Shown in pieces: positions 51,318 through 61,104 of a DNA stretch of 64,000 nt. Below the pieces are notes generated by a model. The model did not search any database. It was not told the DNA's origin and saw only the letters and a program-made list of their open reading frames with translations. The DNA lies in the NCBI GenBank assembly GCA_019912315.1, contig JAIOJA010000040.1, positions 90,254-154,253 on the forward strand. Direction: 5' to 3'. Each line of letters starts with the position of its first letter. The first letter of the stretch is position 1. The translations under genes were made by a program, and so were the position numbers. The DNA is from Planctomycetota bacterium (GTDB lineage: Bacteria; Planctomycetota; UBA8742; UBA2392).

Positions 51318-52793
51318 TTATCCGCCGCTGACGCCGTAGTCGCGGTACGAGAATGTTTCCTTGATGGTCGGGGGTTCCAGTCCGAAACTCCCGATCACCT
51401 CGCGCGAGTAATTGAAGTAAGCCGAGTCCATCAGAATGCTGTAAACGCCCCAGTCGGGCATGGCACCGGCCCCGATGTTGATGTTGCTCGCCGGCGCGGA
51501 GCGGGTTTCCTTATCGTAAAGCTGCCCGCCCTTGCGGTCATACAGCTTCAGCCCCCAGTCCACGACGATGCCGAACAACAGCCCCTTCGAGGTCTGGCGC
51601 CCGTTGGCGTCCGTTTCATAGTTGTTGAAGTGTGACGGTACGCGCACGATGGTTGAGGACACCTCAAGCACATACTTGCCGTCACGGGATTCGCCGCTTT
51701 CAAGGGGCTTCAGGGTCAGCAGGTTGGCGTCGAAAGACTGCCGGAAGGCTTCGCCCGCGACCTCCATGAAGCTCTGCCTGCGGGCGGCGTCGTATTCACT
51801 GGAAAAGGCCTTGCCCGGGTCGATCACCAGCACGTTGCCGTCCGGGAACGACGTTTTGACACTGGGCTCCGTGGCGAACCAGTCCTTCACGTCTTCTTCT
51901 GATCCGGGCGGCTTTTCAAGCTGCGCGGTATTCGTGAACGCCACGTATACGTCTGGCGTCGGCGCCTTGGCCAGATCGGTCAGGATGGTCTTGAAGGCCG
52001 CGCGCAGGTCTTCGTCCGCAGCGAACTCGGCGTCTTCGCCGGCTTGGCCCGGCTTACCGAGTTTTTCGAGAACCGCGTTGTAGCGCTTCTGCAATTCGCC
52101 GCTGGCGGTGTCGAAGGCGAGCTTGTAGTGCGGGTCATCCTTGTAGTTGATGGCCAGGTCGTAGACGTGCTGGCGCAACTCGACCAGGTTGTTGTCCTGG
52201 ATGGATTCGCGAACTTCGATGTACTTGCGCATACCGGGCGCTTCTTCGCGTTGGTACTCGCGCGGTATCATATCGAAGTACTCGTGGTCCCATTCCCAGT
52301 GATTGACGTAGTCTTCCGGCCCGCTGTAGCTGGACAGTTCGTTCCAGGTGCTTTGCTCGCGTGACTGCCAGTAGCCTTCACTGACGGGCGGGCCGGCAAA
52401 GGTGCCGACCAGCAGCCCAACCAGCACGATGCCGAATGACGGCAGCAGCGGAATCTTCTTGCCGACGACGTTTGCGCCGCCTGTCACCATGAAGCGCAGC
52501 CCGAGACCCAGAAAGGCGCCAAGAATCGCGCCGGCGCCAAGCCCGTCGTAGCCCGCGACCAGCAGCCCGACTCCGAAACCAGCAGTCATGCCGAAACCGA
52601 CCAGCACCTTCAGTATGCCCAGCCCCTTGCTGGGGCCGGTCTTGATGGGGCGTTGCTGAAACTGCTGCGGATGCTGCGGGGGGTACTGTCCCGGCGGCGG
52701 CGGGTAGCCATACTGGCCCTGGGGCGGCGGCGACTGATAGCCGCCCTGGTTCGCGGGCGGGTTTCCATATCCACCCTGCGGGGGATGGTTCAT
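51318..52793 (-). CDS. Pro/Gly/Gln/Tyr-rich N-terminus membrane protein, unknown function
   Basis: 491 aa. The first 45 residues are low-complexity, based on PPQGQYGYPPPP-like repeats, a cytoplasmic disordered tail. Two or three membrane helices follow (about 58-82, 85-105, 110-135, including LGILKVLVGFGMTAGFGVGLL). The remaining 350 residues are soluble and probably periplasmic, mixed alpha/beta (MRKYIEVRESIQDNNLVELRQHVYDLA; DWGVYSILMDSAYFNYSREVI). No enzyme motif recognised. Stands alone. Confidence 0.75.
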   Translation of the reverse strand: MNHPPQGGYGNPPANQGGYQSPPPQGQYGYPPPPGQYPPQHPQQFQQRPIKTGPSKGLGILKVLVGFGMTAGFGVGLLVAGYDGLGAGAILGAFLGLGLRFMVTGGANVVGKKIPLLPSFGIVLVGLLVGTFAGPPVSEGYWQSREQSTWNELSSYSGPEDYVNHWEWDHEYFDMIPREYQREEAPGMRKYIEVRESIQDNNLVELRQHVYDLAINYKDDPHYKLAFDTASGELQKRYNAVLEKLGKPGQAGEDAEFAADEDLRAAFKTILTDLAKAPTPDVYVAFTNTAQLEKPPGSEEDVKDWFATEPSVKTSFPDGNVLVIDPGKAFSSEYDAARRQSFMEVAGEAFRQSFDANLLTLKPLESGESRDGKYVLEVSSTIVRVPSHFNNYETDANGRQTSKGLLFGIVVDWGLKLYDRKGGQLYDKETRSAPASNINIGAGAMPDWGVYSILMDSAYFNYSREVIGSFGLEPPTIKETFSYRDYGVSGG

Positions 52794-52908
52794 AGGTTAC
52801 TCCTGGTAGGGTCCGTCGTGAGCGGGCATAAGCATAACGACGGCACAAAACCTTGTGGATAGTCCAGGACGATCTTGCGGGAAACTTTCACCGCCGCCGC
52901 GCTTCCCC

Positions 52909-52966
52909 GATACGCAATGAATGGATGGCCAAAAACCTGATGCGCGATGGCGAATGCGCAATCCCC
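52909..52966 (+). repeat. heptamer-repeat element H (seven units, one orientation)
   Basis: 52909-52929 GATACGC/AATGAAT/GGATGGC, a nine-base break, then 52939-52966 GATGCGC/GATGGCG/AATGCGC/AATCCCC. The gap between the two divergent genes (52794-53024) holds no other obvious feature. Confidence 0.6.
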
Positions 52967-53024
52967 TTGGGTGCGCCGCGGCCACCGGGTAACCTGTGGT
53001 AGACAGCCCGCACCCGGAGCATGA

Positions 53025-55577
53025 ATGCGCTACCTTCGATTCAGTTTGCTTTGTTTCGTCCTGTTGGTGCCGTTCTGTGTCACGACGGCCCAGGACGCTC
53101 CCGCGCCGGATCAGCCAAGCTTCTCGGATGCCGAGATCGACCTGGCCGAAAAAGTCGTATCCGCGCTGACACCGGAACAGCAAATCCTGATCAACGGTCT
53201 GCGCTATCTGATGCGCCCCGACTATGAAGCCGAGGTAATGGGGAAGCGAAAGTTCCGCCCGAGTGTGCTGCCGCCATTTGAAACCATTCCGGCCGAGCCC
53301 ATGACCCGCCTCGAAATGCTTCGCTTGTGGGCTGTGCTGCAGAGCGGGCTGCCGGTCAGCCCCTCCATGAAGGTGCATGTGGGGCGGTTTCTTGAGACGC
53401 CCATGTTGCCCGAGTCATCCAACTACGCGCCGGCCGGCGTCGCCATGGGCGTGTGTCTGGAAATCGCCCGGCGCGATGAACTGGGTCGCGCCGAGGACGC
53501 CAAAGCCAAAGCCGCGGACATCATGAAGGCGCTGATGGACCTGCGCGACCTGACGGACGAAAAGTCGCCCTTGACGCTCGGCGGGAAAGCGCCGGCGCGC
53601 TGGTTTGCAGCGCACCTGTGGCGCTACTTGAGTTGCCGAGTGGCACTTGAGCTCGGCATTGAATTCAATGAGCGCGTATGGGAGGGCGACATCCGCGCCC
53701 TGGCCGGGGCCTACGACAAGCACAAGGGCTGGAGTACCACGGGCAAGGGTGCCAAGGATGTGTCGGGCGACCTGAACGCCAACCTGATCGGCATGGCCTG
53801 TGTCGCGCTGGTTACTCAGGCGCCCCCGGAGGCCATCAGCAGCGGCGTGTTGCGCACCCTCGACAAGCGCGTCAAGTACATCCCGGAGCAGCTTTCCCGC
53901 CTGGACAAGGACTACCAGTTCCAGCGCCTGGTCGGCGGGCGCCTGCTGATGACCCGGTCGTTTGACCCGCAATGGACGCCTGAGCGCGTGTCGGCCGAAA
54001 CCTGGCGGCAGGATGTCATGCGCCACGCCGCAGCCTACGAGGCAACGGGCGCCGTCAAAGACTTCGATGCGGGCGCCGATGATCTGGCGCTGGTCAGCGC
54101 GGGCGACGGCCGCTTTGACGTCATCGCCATGGAAACCTGCCTTTCGTGCCTGGCGGCGGGTGGCGGTGTGTTTCGTGCCGCGAACACCGAGTATGCCCTT
54201 GCAAGCCTGACACTGCCCGAAATCGGGCGGGCCATGCACGCTTTTTCCGTGCTGCACGCCCACCGCGTACCACCGGACTCTGACGGCTTCAGTGGCCCGA
54301 TCCGCGGCGCCGAAGAGGCCATCAAGCTCGGTTGCGAATGGCTTGACGGGCTGCAAAAGAAGAACGGCAGCTTTCCGGGCCAGAGCGAGATGTACTCCGG
54401 CAACACCGCGATCTGTTTGCTGGCGCTGCTGCATGGCGGCTGGCGGCGCGACAGCCAGGTAATCCAGCGCGGGCTGGACTGGCTGGTGGATTACAACCCC
54501 GGCAAGACGCAGCGGGGGCGCGAGGTCGCCGGCGTGGGTTATCGCAACACCTACAGCGACGCGCTGGTGCTGATGTTGCTGCAGAAATACTACGAGCGCG
54601 AACAGCGGGCTTCCGGCATGTTCCTGGCCGCAACGCCCAAGGAATTTGAGGACGCACGCAAAGAAGTATGGAAGGAAGTCAGCGACAAACACCGCAAACT
54701 GATCGACTGGTCCGTGAAGAACCTCGACGAAGCCCACTGCGACAAGGGCTGGGGCTACTACCCAGGCAACGTGCCGTACCCGGATGGAATGGCAGGCAAC
54801 TTCGCGGGCTACGCCGACAACTCATGCAGCCAGTACGCCATGCTGGGCTACAAGGCCGCCAGTCTGCTTGGCGCGAAAACAGGCACGGCCCTTCTGGTTG
54901 CCGAAGCAAACCGCCTGATTGGCGACTACTCACCCGCGGGCGGAACGCCCGTCGAGTACCTGCACAGGCCGGATGAGAAGACAGGCGACGAAAAGAAGCA
55001 GACCATAGTGCCGGGCGGCTGGGGCTATGCGGGCAAGGGCGGCGCCAGCCTGCAGATGACCGCGGCGGGCATTTCCAGCCTGGTGATCGCGCAGGACGAG
55101 CTGAAAGTGCGGGGTGAGTTGAAAGACGATCTGGCGGCGAAGATCGGGCTGACCATTCATGGCGCGCAGACCTGGCTTGCGACCTGCTACTATAAGCCGG
55201 GCGCGGACGGCACGGTAATCGACAAGGCCTTCGAAGCAAGCTGGAGCGACGGCTGGAGCATCTACTACAACCTGTATTCCGTGGAACGCGCCTGCGAGCT
55301 GGCAAGCCTCGCGACCTTGGGAAGCGAGGTCGATTGGTACGAAATCGGCGCGGAGGCCCTGATCCGTAACCAGACTTCAACTGGCGGCTGGGGGCTGACC
55401 TCAGACGCGCGCTCGGCGGCCCTGGGCGGGCAACCGCAAGTCATCAACACCAGTATGGCGATTCTGTTTCTGAAGCGGGCGTCCATGCCGGTGATAACAG
55501 ACCCGAAGCGCCGTGCCAAAGAGGGCGAAGAAAAGCCCCCCGAGCCCAAACCCGACAGTCCGGTGACCGGCAAGTAG
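53025..55577 (+). CDS. secreted alpha/alpha-toroid (squalene-cyclase/prenyltransferase-like) repeat protein
   Basis: 850 aa with a Sec signal (MRYLRFSLLCFVLLVPFCVTTAQ). GGAG lies six bases upstream of the ATG. The body carries QW-like toroid repeats: QKKNGSFPGQSEMYSGNTAICLLAL, DKGWGYYPGN, PGGWGYAGKGGASLQMTAAGISSL and NQTSTGGWGLTSDAR, interspersed with long helical segments. These belong to the terpenoid cyclase/prenyltransferase fold. Catalytic residues of true squalene-hopene cyclases (DxDD) are not seen, and it is exported, so a cyclase activity is doubtful; a protein-binding or alpha-2-macroglobulin-like toroid role is possible. Pro-rich C-terminal tail. Confidence 0.8.
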   Translation: MRYLRFSLLCFVLLVPFCVTTAQDAPAPDQPSFSDAEIDLAEKVVSALTPEQQILINGLRYLMRPDYEAEVMGKRKFRPSVLPPFETIPAEPMTRLEMLRLWAVLQSGLPVSPSMKVHVGRFLETPMLPESSNYAPAGVAMGVCLEIARRDELGRAEDAKAKAADIMKALMDLRDLTDEKSPLTLGGKAPARWFAAHLWRYLSCRVALELGIEFNERVWEGDIRALAGAYDKHKGWSTTGKGAKDVSGDLNANLIGMACVALVTQAPPEAISSGVLRTLDKRVKYIPEQLSRLDKDYQFQRLVGGRLLMTRSFDPQWTPERVSAETWRQDVMRHAAAYEATGAVKDFDAGADDLALVSAGDGRFDVIAMETCLSCLAAGGGVFRAANTEYALASLTLPEIGRAMHAFSVLHAHRVPPDSDGFSGPIRGAEEAIKLGCEWLDGLQKKNGSFPGQSEMYSGNTAICLLALLHGGWRRDSQVIQRGLDWLVDYNPGKTQRGREVAGVGYRNTYSDALVLMLLQKYYEREQRASGMFLAATPKEFEDARKEVWKEVSDKHRKLIDWSVKNLDEAHCDKGWGYYPGNVPYPDGMAGNFAGYADNSCSQYAMLGYKAASLLGAKTGTALLVAEANRLIGDYSPAGGTPVEYLHRPDEKTGDEKKQTIVPGGWGYAGKGGASLQMTAAGISSLVIAQDELKVRGELKDDLAAKIGLTIHGAQTWLATCYYKPGADGTVIDKAFEASWSDGWSIYYNLYSVERACELASLATLGSEVDWYEIGAEALIRNQTSTGGWGLTSDARSAALGGQPQVINTSMAILFLKRASMPVITDPKRRAKEGEEKPPEPKPDSPVTGK

Positions 55578-55861
55578 TGGGGCGGGCAGGCCACTTCTCG
55601 CGCATTCGCAAACGGGTGTCGATGCCTGTGCGGGGTCGCTCAGATCGGCGAGGTTTCTCTTTTCTGCCGCGCGTAGCTAGTTAAAGTGGCACCGAACGCA
55701 CACCGTTCCGCGTGTATGATTCATCTGACAAAAACTGCGGAAGAATTTCGGGAACTTCGTACCAGTATCCGGCGTAACCAACACGCAGCTGTTTAGCCAC
55801 AATGGAAATTTCTAGGCGTGTCCCGGCGCGCCCGACGGTCTGAGTACACAGGGGGTCACCC
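55578..55861. other. 284-base intergenic region upstream of the PDZ-toroid gene
   Basis: It is less GC-rich than its surroundings and probably holds the promoter of the PDZ-toroid gene. No terminator with a T-run was found after the previous gene. An in-frame minus-strand reading of about 60 codons exists but has unlike codon use. Confidence 0.4.
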
Positions 55862-58486
55862 ATGAAACTTGGTTGGATGCTACTTGCGATGTTTGGCGGG
55901 CTGCTGGTATTCAGCGCCTCCCTGAGCACGGACAAAGTTCAACCCTTGCCGGAAAAGTCCGAGCCCGTTGCCGCCGCGCCGCAAAGCGACGTCGCGCTGC
56001 CGCCTTCCGTGAACGACGCCCTGCTGGCGGATTCCGTGCGGAATACACCCATGGCGATTCTGCTGGACATCCAGCCGGGCAGCAGCGGCGTGCAACCCAT
56101 GCAGCAGGATCGCAGCCTGCCCGCCGGCTGGAAGCCCGACCCACCCTTGAACCTCAGCGGCCCCATGCCCAGCGACGAAGAAGTACGCGCGGCAATCGTG
56201 AAGGGCGTCAACTACGTTCTGGATCAGCAGAACGAAAACGGTTCATGGGACGTTGAACTTACCGGCACGCTGCTTTCGCAGACCGCCGACCAGGCCGTGG
56301 ATGCCATCGCGGCGACCAGTCTCGCGGGCTACGCCCTGCGGCGTCACATAAAGGTTGACCCGGGGCGCATCGAGCCCGCGATCAACAAGGCCGCGCTGTT
56401 CGTGTTTGACCGCGTCTATCGCGGCAAGCTGCCTCAGAACGTGTGGTACGCCAATTGGCGCTACACGCTGGGGCTGAAGTTCCTGCACCAGGAGTACATC
56501 AACACAACGGATGAAGATTACCAGGGCGAGATCAAAGCCGTCTGCCGTCGTCTGGTGACCGGGCTGTTGAAGCTGCAGCTCAGCAACAGTGAGGCGCCCG
56601 CTCTTGAGCGGAAGCGCCGCACTCGCATCAGCTCACGCTTCAGGGACAGCGCCATGCCCAGCCAGCTCGGCGTCGTGCTTGCGCCACCGACGGACGAAGA
56701 GTACCGCGGTGGTGCCCGCGTAACCGGCGTCCTGCCGGGCAGCGCGGCGGAAAAAACCGGCATCAAGGTCGGTGACCGCATTGTCGAAACCGAGGGTTTG
56801 CGCGTCGAAAATGCGCTGGACTACTACATGCAGGAGACCGGCTTCCTTGGCGGTCAGAAAATCAACATCAAGGTCAAGCGCGACGGTGGGGGCGACTTCA
56901 AGAAGGACGTTCAGCTTGCGCAGATCTGGCCGGGATATCTGGGAATCAAAGTGAACCCGGGCTTCGGCGGCGGCCCGGTGATTGAGGGTTTCCTGCCTTT
57001 CAGCCCGGCCAAAGAAAAGCTCGAAATCGGCGACGTGATCTATGAAGCCGACGGCAAGGAGATCAAGAAGATCGAGGACCTGCGCGAAATCGAACGTGCC
57101 ATTGAACCGGGCGACAAAGTCCGCCTGAAGGTCCTGCGCGGCGAGAAGCAGCGCAAGAACAGCGAGAGCATCGAAGCTATTGGCGCTCCCGAGGGTTGGT
57201 TCGGATTCGGCATCGAAGAGGAAGACAAGGGCGACGACAACGGCGTGGTGGTCGCAGGCGACCCGCACCCGAGTTCGCCGGCCGGCGCTGCTGGTCTGCA
57301 AGAAGGCGACCGCGTGACCTGGATCGGCGACACCCCGATCCTCGGGCTTGACCACCTGTACGACTTTGCCGGTACCGTTGCAGCGGGACGTCCCTACGTA
57401 GTCAAGTGGGTCCGCGATGGCGAGGAAATGCAAGGCGAGATGGCCGCTGATCCGACCCCCCAGCCCTTTGAACTCACGTGCGACGTCGACCTCAACAACC
57501 GGCTTCAGGTGTTCGTCACGGAAGTAACCAAGGGCGGCGCCGCCGAAAAGGCCGGCATGAAGCGCAATGACATCTTCGCCCAGATCAACGGCGTCGTCAC
57601 GCCGACCCTGTTCGAGTGGCGCCGCGAGTACTGGAAACTCAGTGCGGGGCAGATGGTCACCTTCGTCATGCTGCGCGGTAATAAGGAAGTCGAAGTCACC
57701 TATGAGCTGCCCAAGGCCGTGTTCACCGAGGAACTCGACGAGGAAGGTGGCTGGGCGTACTACCCCGAAATGGGCGAATCTCCCAGTTTCTCGACCGCGG
57801 CCGCCGTCCTGGCGCTGATCGACGTGGACAATGACCTCGACATCAAGGGTATGCGCCGTGCGCTCAAGGACCCCCTGAAGGCGGCCGGCAAACTGATCGA
57901 AAGCCTGCGCATCGAGGATTCGGGCAACGGCGGGCAGGAGACCTACGTGTACCGTGCCGGCAGCGTTGACCCGACCGGCAAGAACCGCGCGGGCATGGAC
58001 GTGAAGGGCTGCCAGGGTCGCAACTCGATCTGCGAGCTCGCGCTCGTGCGTCTCGGCAGTTTCGGGCGTCGCAGCGGCGACCTGAAAAAGATGATCAGCC
58101 AGTGGACCAAGTACCGTGGTGAACTCGACGCGGTAAAGCGCATGGAATACTACGCGCCTCCCAACAGGGGCGGGTCACCCCACAACTTCGACCGTAACTT
58201 CAACGCGGCATACTATTGGATGTACGGGCACTACCACACGATGTTGGCCGCCCACGAAGTCGGCGGAAAGACCTTCGATGAGATCAACGAGATCTGCACC
58301 AAGGCCGTGATGCTGGTACGCGAGAATGACGGCACGTGGCTCGGGCACCCCAGCTTCGGCAAACTGTGCGGCACCAGCCTGGCACTGTGGATTCTTGGCG
58401 AATCCGAAGGCGGCTGGCGCGACGGTTACGGCGACCCGACCACCCAGGAAAAGAAGGACAGCGGGGAAACAGACCCCGCCAAGTAG
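55862..58486 (+). CDS. exported toroid-repeat protein with four internal PDZ domains
   Basis: 874 aa. N-terminal membrane segment (GWMLLAMFGGLLVFSASLS), then a toroid-like start (LDQQNENGSWDVELTG; AIAATSLAGYALRRHI, residues about 115-165). Four PDZ domains lie between about 270 and 600: VTGVLPGSAAEKTGIKVGDRI, VIEGFLPFSPAKEKLEIGDVI, VVAGDPHPSSPAGAAGLQEGD and VTEVTKGGAAEKAGMKRND. After them the toroid resumes: EEGGWAYYPEMGESPSFSTAA and REDNGTWLG-like NDGTWLGHPSFGKLCGT near the C-terminus. PDZ domains bind peptide ends, so this may scaffold envelope proteins. No protease catalytic triad is seen. A strong terminator follows. Confidence 0.8.
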   Translation: MKLGWMLLAMFGGLLVFSASLSTDKVQPLPEKSEPVAAAPQSDVALPPSVNDALLADSVRNTPMAILLDIQPGSSGVQPMQQDRSLPAGWKPDPPLNLSGPMPSDEEVRAAIVKGVNYVLDQQNENGSWDVELTGTLLSQTADQAVDAIAATSLAGYALRRHIKVDPGRIEPAINKAALFVFDRVYRGKLPQNVWYANWRYTLGLKFLHQEYINTTDEDYQGEIKAVCRRLVTGLLKLQLSNSEAPALERKRRTRISSRFRDSAMPSQLGVVLAPPTDEEYRGGARVTGVLPGSAAEKTGIKVGDRIVETEGLRVENALDYYMQETGFLGGQKINIKVKRDGGGDFKKDVQLAQIWPGYLGIKVNPGFGGGPVIEGFLPFSPAKEKLEIGDVIYEADGKEIKKIEDLREIERAIEPGDKVRLKVLRGEKQRKNSESIEAIGAPEGWFGFGIEEEDKGDDNGVVVAGDPHPSSPAGAAGLQEGDRVTWIGDTPILGLDHLYDFAGTVAAGRPYVVKWVRDGEEMQGEMAADPTPQPFELTCDVDLNNRLQVFVTEVTKGGAAEKAGMKRNDIFAQINGVVTPTLFEWRREYWKLSAGQMVTFVMLRGNKEVEVTYELPKAVFTEELDEEGGWAYYPEMGESPSFSTAAAVLALIDVDNDLDIKGMRRALKDPLKAAGKLIESLRIEDSGNGGQETYVYRAGSVDPTGKNRAGMDVKGCQGRNSICELALVRLGSFGRRSGDLKKMISQWTKYRGELDAVKRMEYYAPPNRGGSPHNFDRNFNAAYYWMYGHYHTMLAAHEVGGKTFDEINEICTKAVMLVRENDGTWLGHPSFGKLCGTSLALWILGESEGGWRDGYGDPTTQEKKDSGETDPAK

Positions 58487-58507
58487 CCTCCGGTTTCAGG
58501 TATTCAG

Positions 58508-58541
58508 CCCGGGAAGACGTACGCGTCTTCCCGGGTTTTTC
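58508..58541 (+). terminator. intrinsic terminator after the PDZ-toroid gene
   Basis: CCCGGGAAGACG, loop TACG, CGTCTTCCCGGG: perfect 12-bp stem then TTTTTC, 21 bases after the stop. Confidence 0.92.
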
Positions 58542-58644
58542 GTTGGCCGAAAACCGTACGACCATTTGGGCGTGTTCCCGGCGCATTTCCGTGCGTATAC
58601 AGTATACTCCCTGGCTTGATCGAGACTGTTTGGAGACGTCAGAC

Positions 58645-59817
58645 ATGCGGAAACTCGCGAGTGCGCTGGTATTGCTGATGGTCATTGGCGGCATGAACGC
58701 CGCCCAGGAGGCTCGCGGAGAACCCGAGCCACTTACCGGGCAGGTACAGCCCGCCCAGGTCACTGAACTGAAGCTCGAACTGAAGGGCTACAGCGGTGAG
58801 TTGAAGCTCAAGACGCTGCTTGCGCCCGGCACGAGTGTGAAAAAGGGCGATGTCGTGGCCGAGGTCGAGGGCACGGAGCTTGCGGACGCGCTGGAGCGCG
58901 CGGGCGAAAGCGTGGAGCTTGCACGAGGCTCTGTGGCCCACCTGCAGGCCGCTCTGGAACATGCCGACGAGTCTTTCAAGTTGCAGCACGAGCGTGCCAA
59001 GCGAAGTGCCGAACGGGCGCAACAGGATCTCGAATTTTTCATCCAGCACGACAAGGCCGAGAGCATCCGCAACTCGGAAATGGGTCTGGAGAACTACCAG
59101 AACAACATCGAAGACCAGGAAGAGGAACTGGCCCAGCTTGAGCGCCTGTACCAGGGCAACGACTTGGCGAAGGAAAGCCAGGACATCGTGCTGAACCGCT
59201 CCAAGCGCCGCCTGAAGCAAACCAAAGAACGCTACGAAATGTCCAAGAAAGACCACGAGCGTCTGGTGAACGTTCATATGAAGCGCCGCGAGCAGGACCT
59301 TGTCAGCGCGCGCGACCAGGCGGTGCTTGAGCTTGCGCGCCTCGACGGAGAAGCCGAGCGCGGCAACCTCGACCTGGGCGGCAAGCTGACCCGCGCCCGT
59401 CGCGGGCTCAAGGATGCCGAAAAGTCCCTGGCCGACCTGCAAGGCGACCAGGCACGCATGAAGCTGACGGCGCCACACGACGGGCTGGTGGCGGTCGGCG
59501 CCTGGGGCGGCAACGACGGCGCTTCCAACCCGTTCAAGGTCGGCGACGACGTGAAGAACCGGGCCACCCTGGCCACCGTCGTGAACACCGGCAGGCTGAA
59601 AGTCGAAGTCAGCGTCAAGCTTGATTCACGCGCGAAGTTCCCGGCGGGCCAGCCTGTCAACGTGACTGCCAAGGAAGGCGCGACGACGGCAACCGGAAAA
59701 GTGACCGCCATTGGCTTTGTCGTAAACCGCGGCATGGTGACCGCGAGCATCGAGATCGATAACCCCGAGGGCAAACTGCTTCCGGGCCAGAAGGTGGGCG
59801 TGGCACTGCCGGAGTAA
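58645..59817 (+). CDS. HlyD-like periplasmic adaptor (membrane fusion protein) subunit
   Basis: 390 aa from the ATG at 58645 (TGGAGAC seven bases upstream); the frame is open upstream but that region is a terminator and non-coding. Signal peptide MRKLASALVLLMVIGG, then a biotinyl-lipoyl-like half (LLAPGTSVKKGDVVAEVEG), a long coiled coil (about residues 85-265, rich in E, R, Q, K), the second lipoyl half (MKLTAPHDGLVAV) and a beta-barrel (VEVSVKLDSRAKFPAGQPV; GKVTAIGFVVNRGMVTASI). Adaptors link inner-membrane transporters to outer-membrane channels, but no transporter gene is beside it. It precedes a toroid lipoprotein by three bases and is probably co-transcribed with it. Confidence 0.82.
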   Translation: MRKLASALVLLMVIGGMNAAQEARGEPEPLTGQVQPAQVTELKLELKGYSGELKLKTLLAPGTSVKKGDVVAEVEGTELADALERAGESVELARGSVAHLQAALEHADESFKLQHERAKRSAERAQQDLEFFIQHDKAESIRNSEMGLENYQNNIEDQEEELAQLERLYQGNDLAKESQDIVLNRSKRRLKQTKERYEMSKKDHERLVNVHMKRREQDLVSARDQAVLELARLDGEAERGNLDLGGKLTRARRGLKDAEKSLADLQGDQARMKLTAPHDGLVAVGAWGGNDGASNPFKVGDDVKNRATLATVVNTGRLKVEVSVKLDSRAKFPAGQPVNVTAKEGATTATGKVTAIGFVVNRGMVTASIEIDNPEGKLLPGQKVGVALPE

Positions 59818-59820
59818 CCG

Positions 59821-61029
59821 ATGCGCAAGGTGCTGCTGTTCTGTGTACTCGCGGCGGGGCTCGCCGCCTGCGGCAAAGAGGTCACGACAAACAACCCGAC
59901 GCCGGCACCGCATGACGCGCCGGTCGCGCCCGTTGACAAGTCAACACCTGAAACCGGCAGGATCGCCTGGCGCTTCCAAGATAGTCTGGACAAGGGCGTG
60001 CGCTGGATACTGGACAATCAGAAAAAGACCGGCGACTGGGGCTATATGTCCGAGCGCCCCAACGACATCTACCTTGGCAGCATCAACAGCCTGCACGTCT
60101 GGGGCAACGCAAGCTCCGCCCTGTGTGTGATGGGGCTTCTGATGCAGCCCGAAACGGACGAGATCAACCAGGCGCTGGAGAAGGCGCTGGAGTATCTCAT
60201 CGCCGCCCCGGACACGCCGCGCGCTACCATGGATACTTTCTACAATGTGTGGTCGCACGCCTACATGATTCAGGCCCTTGCCAGGGCGTCCACGGACCCG
60301 CGCTATGCGGACAAGAAAACCCGCCTTCGCGAGAGGGCGAAGCACGAACTGCGCCGCCTGCTTGACCACCAGGGGCTTGATGGCGGCTGGGGCTACTACG
60401 ATTTCTCGATGCGTACCTATCGCCCCAGTGGCGACATCAGCACGCCCTTCACCACGGCCGCGGCGCTGGTGGCCTTGCACGACGCGCGGCGCATTGACTT
60501 GCCGATCCGCGACCACAATGTGCAGATAGGGCTGGATTACATGGAGCGCCACCGCATCCCCAACGGCGCCTACTATTACAGCAGCGGGCACATGAATTAT
60601 CCCATGAGCAGCGCGAACCTGCCGCGCGGCAGCCTGGGGCGCTCGCAGTCAGGCGACAACGCGCTGTTCACCTGGGAGCGCAAACTCAAGCCCGACGACC
60701 TGCGCGCCCAGCTTGACTACTTCTTCAAGGATCATGTGTTCATCGAAATCGGGCGCGGACGCCAGTTCCCGCATGAGGCCTGGTACGCCACAGCGCCCTA
60801 CTATTACTACTTCGGGCACTATTACGCCTCGCGCAATGTGCTGTCCCTGCCGAAGGACCTGCAACCGGCATACGGGGACAGGCTGGCCGAGTTTACGGCT
60901 GCAGGTCAGTACGATGACGGCAGCTTCTGGGACTATCCGCTGTATGGCTATCACAAGCCGTACGGCACGGGTTATGGCGTGATCATCCTGAGCAACTGCA
61001 AGCAGGCGGTTGAGCCCACACCGGAGTAA
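59821..61029 (+). CDS. toroid-repeat lipoprotein (squalene-cyclase-like)
   Basis: 402 aa. Lipoprotein signal VLAAGLAAC with the lipid-bearing Cys at about 18. The mature protein has QW-like repeats: LDNQKKTGDWGYMSERP, LDHQGLDGGWGYYDF and YDDGSFWDYPLYGY, plus aromatic-rich segments such as TAPYYYYFGHYYAS. It resembles the toroid proteins at 53025 and 55862, suggesting a family expansion in one locus. No DxDD motif. It directly follows the HlyD-like gene. Confidence 0.82.
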   Translation: MRKVLLFCVLAAGLAACGKEVTTNNPTPAPHDAPVAPVDKSTPETGRIAWRFQDSLDKGVRWILDNQKKTGDWGYMSERPNDIYLGSINSLHVWGNASSALCVMGLLMQPETDEINQALEKALEYLIAAPDTPRATMDTFYNVWSHAYMIQALARASTDPRYADKKTRLRERAKHELRRLLDHQGLDGGWGYYDFSMRTYRPSGDISTPFTTAAALVALHDARRIDLPIRDHNVQIGLDYMERHRIPNGAYYYSSGHMNYPMSSANLPRGSLGRSQSGDNALFTWERKLKPDDLRAQLDYFFKDHVFIEIGRGRQFPHEAWYATAPYYYYFGHYYASRNVLSLPKDLQPAYGDRLAEFTAAGQYDDGSFWDYPLYGYHKPYGTGYGVIILSNCKQAVEPTPE

Positions 61030-61104
61030 GGCGCGCCGCTATTTGATCGCCCCTTCCATCAGTGTAGTCTTCCGGCGGTCGGCGCGGTCGCGCCGGGGGG
61101 TGAA

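Noticed and set aside
53415..54737. 440-codon frame opposite the toroid gene
   Set aside because: Shadow frame without family features; the plus frame has signal peptide and repeats.
53025..55577. True squalene-hopene cyclase
   Set aside because: No DxDD catalytic motif and a Sec signal peptide; only the toroid-repeat fold is supported.
55681..55860. 60-codon minus-strand frame in the gap before the PDZ-toroid gene
   Set aside because: Codon use lacks the G/C third-position bias of this genome, and no ribosome site or family is seen.
58336..58644. In-frame N-terminal extension of the HlyD-like adaptor
   Set aside because: It covers the end of the previous gene and the terminator; the ATG at 58645 has a ribosome site and a signal peptide.
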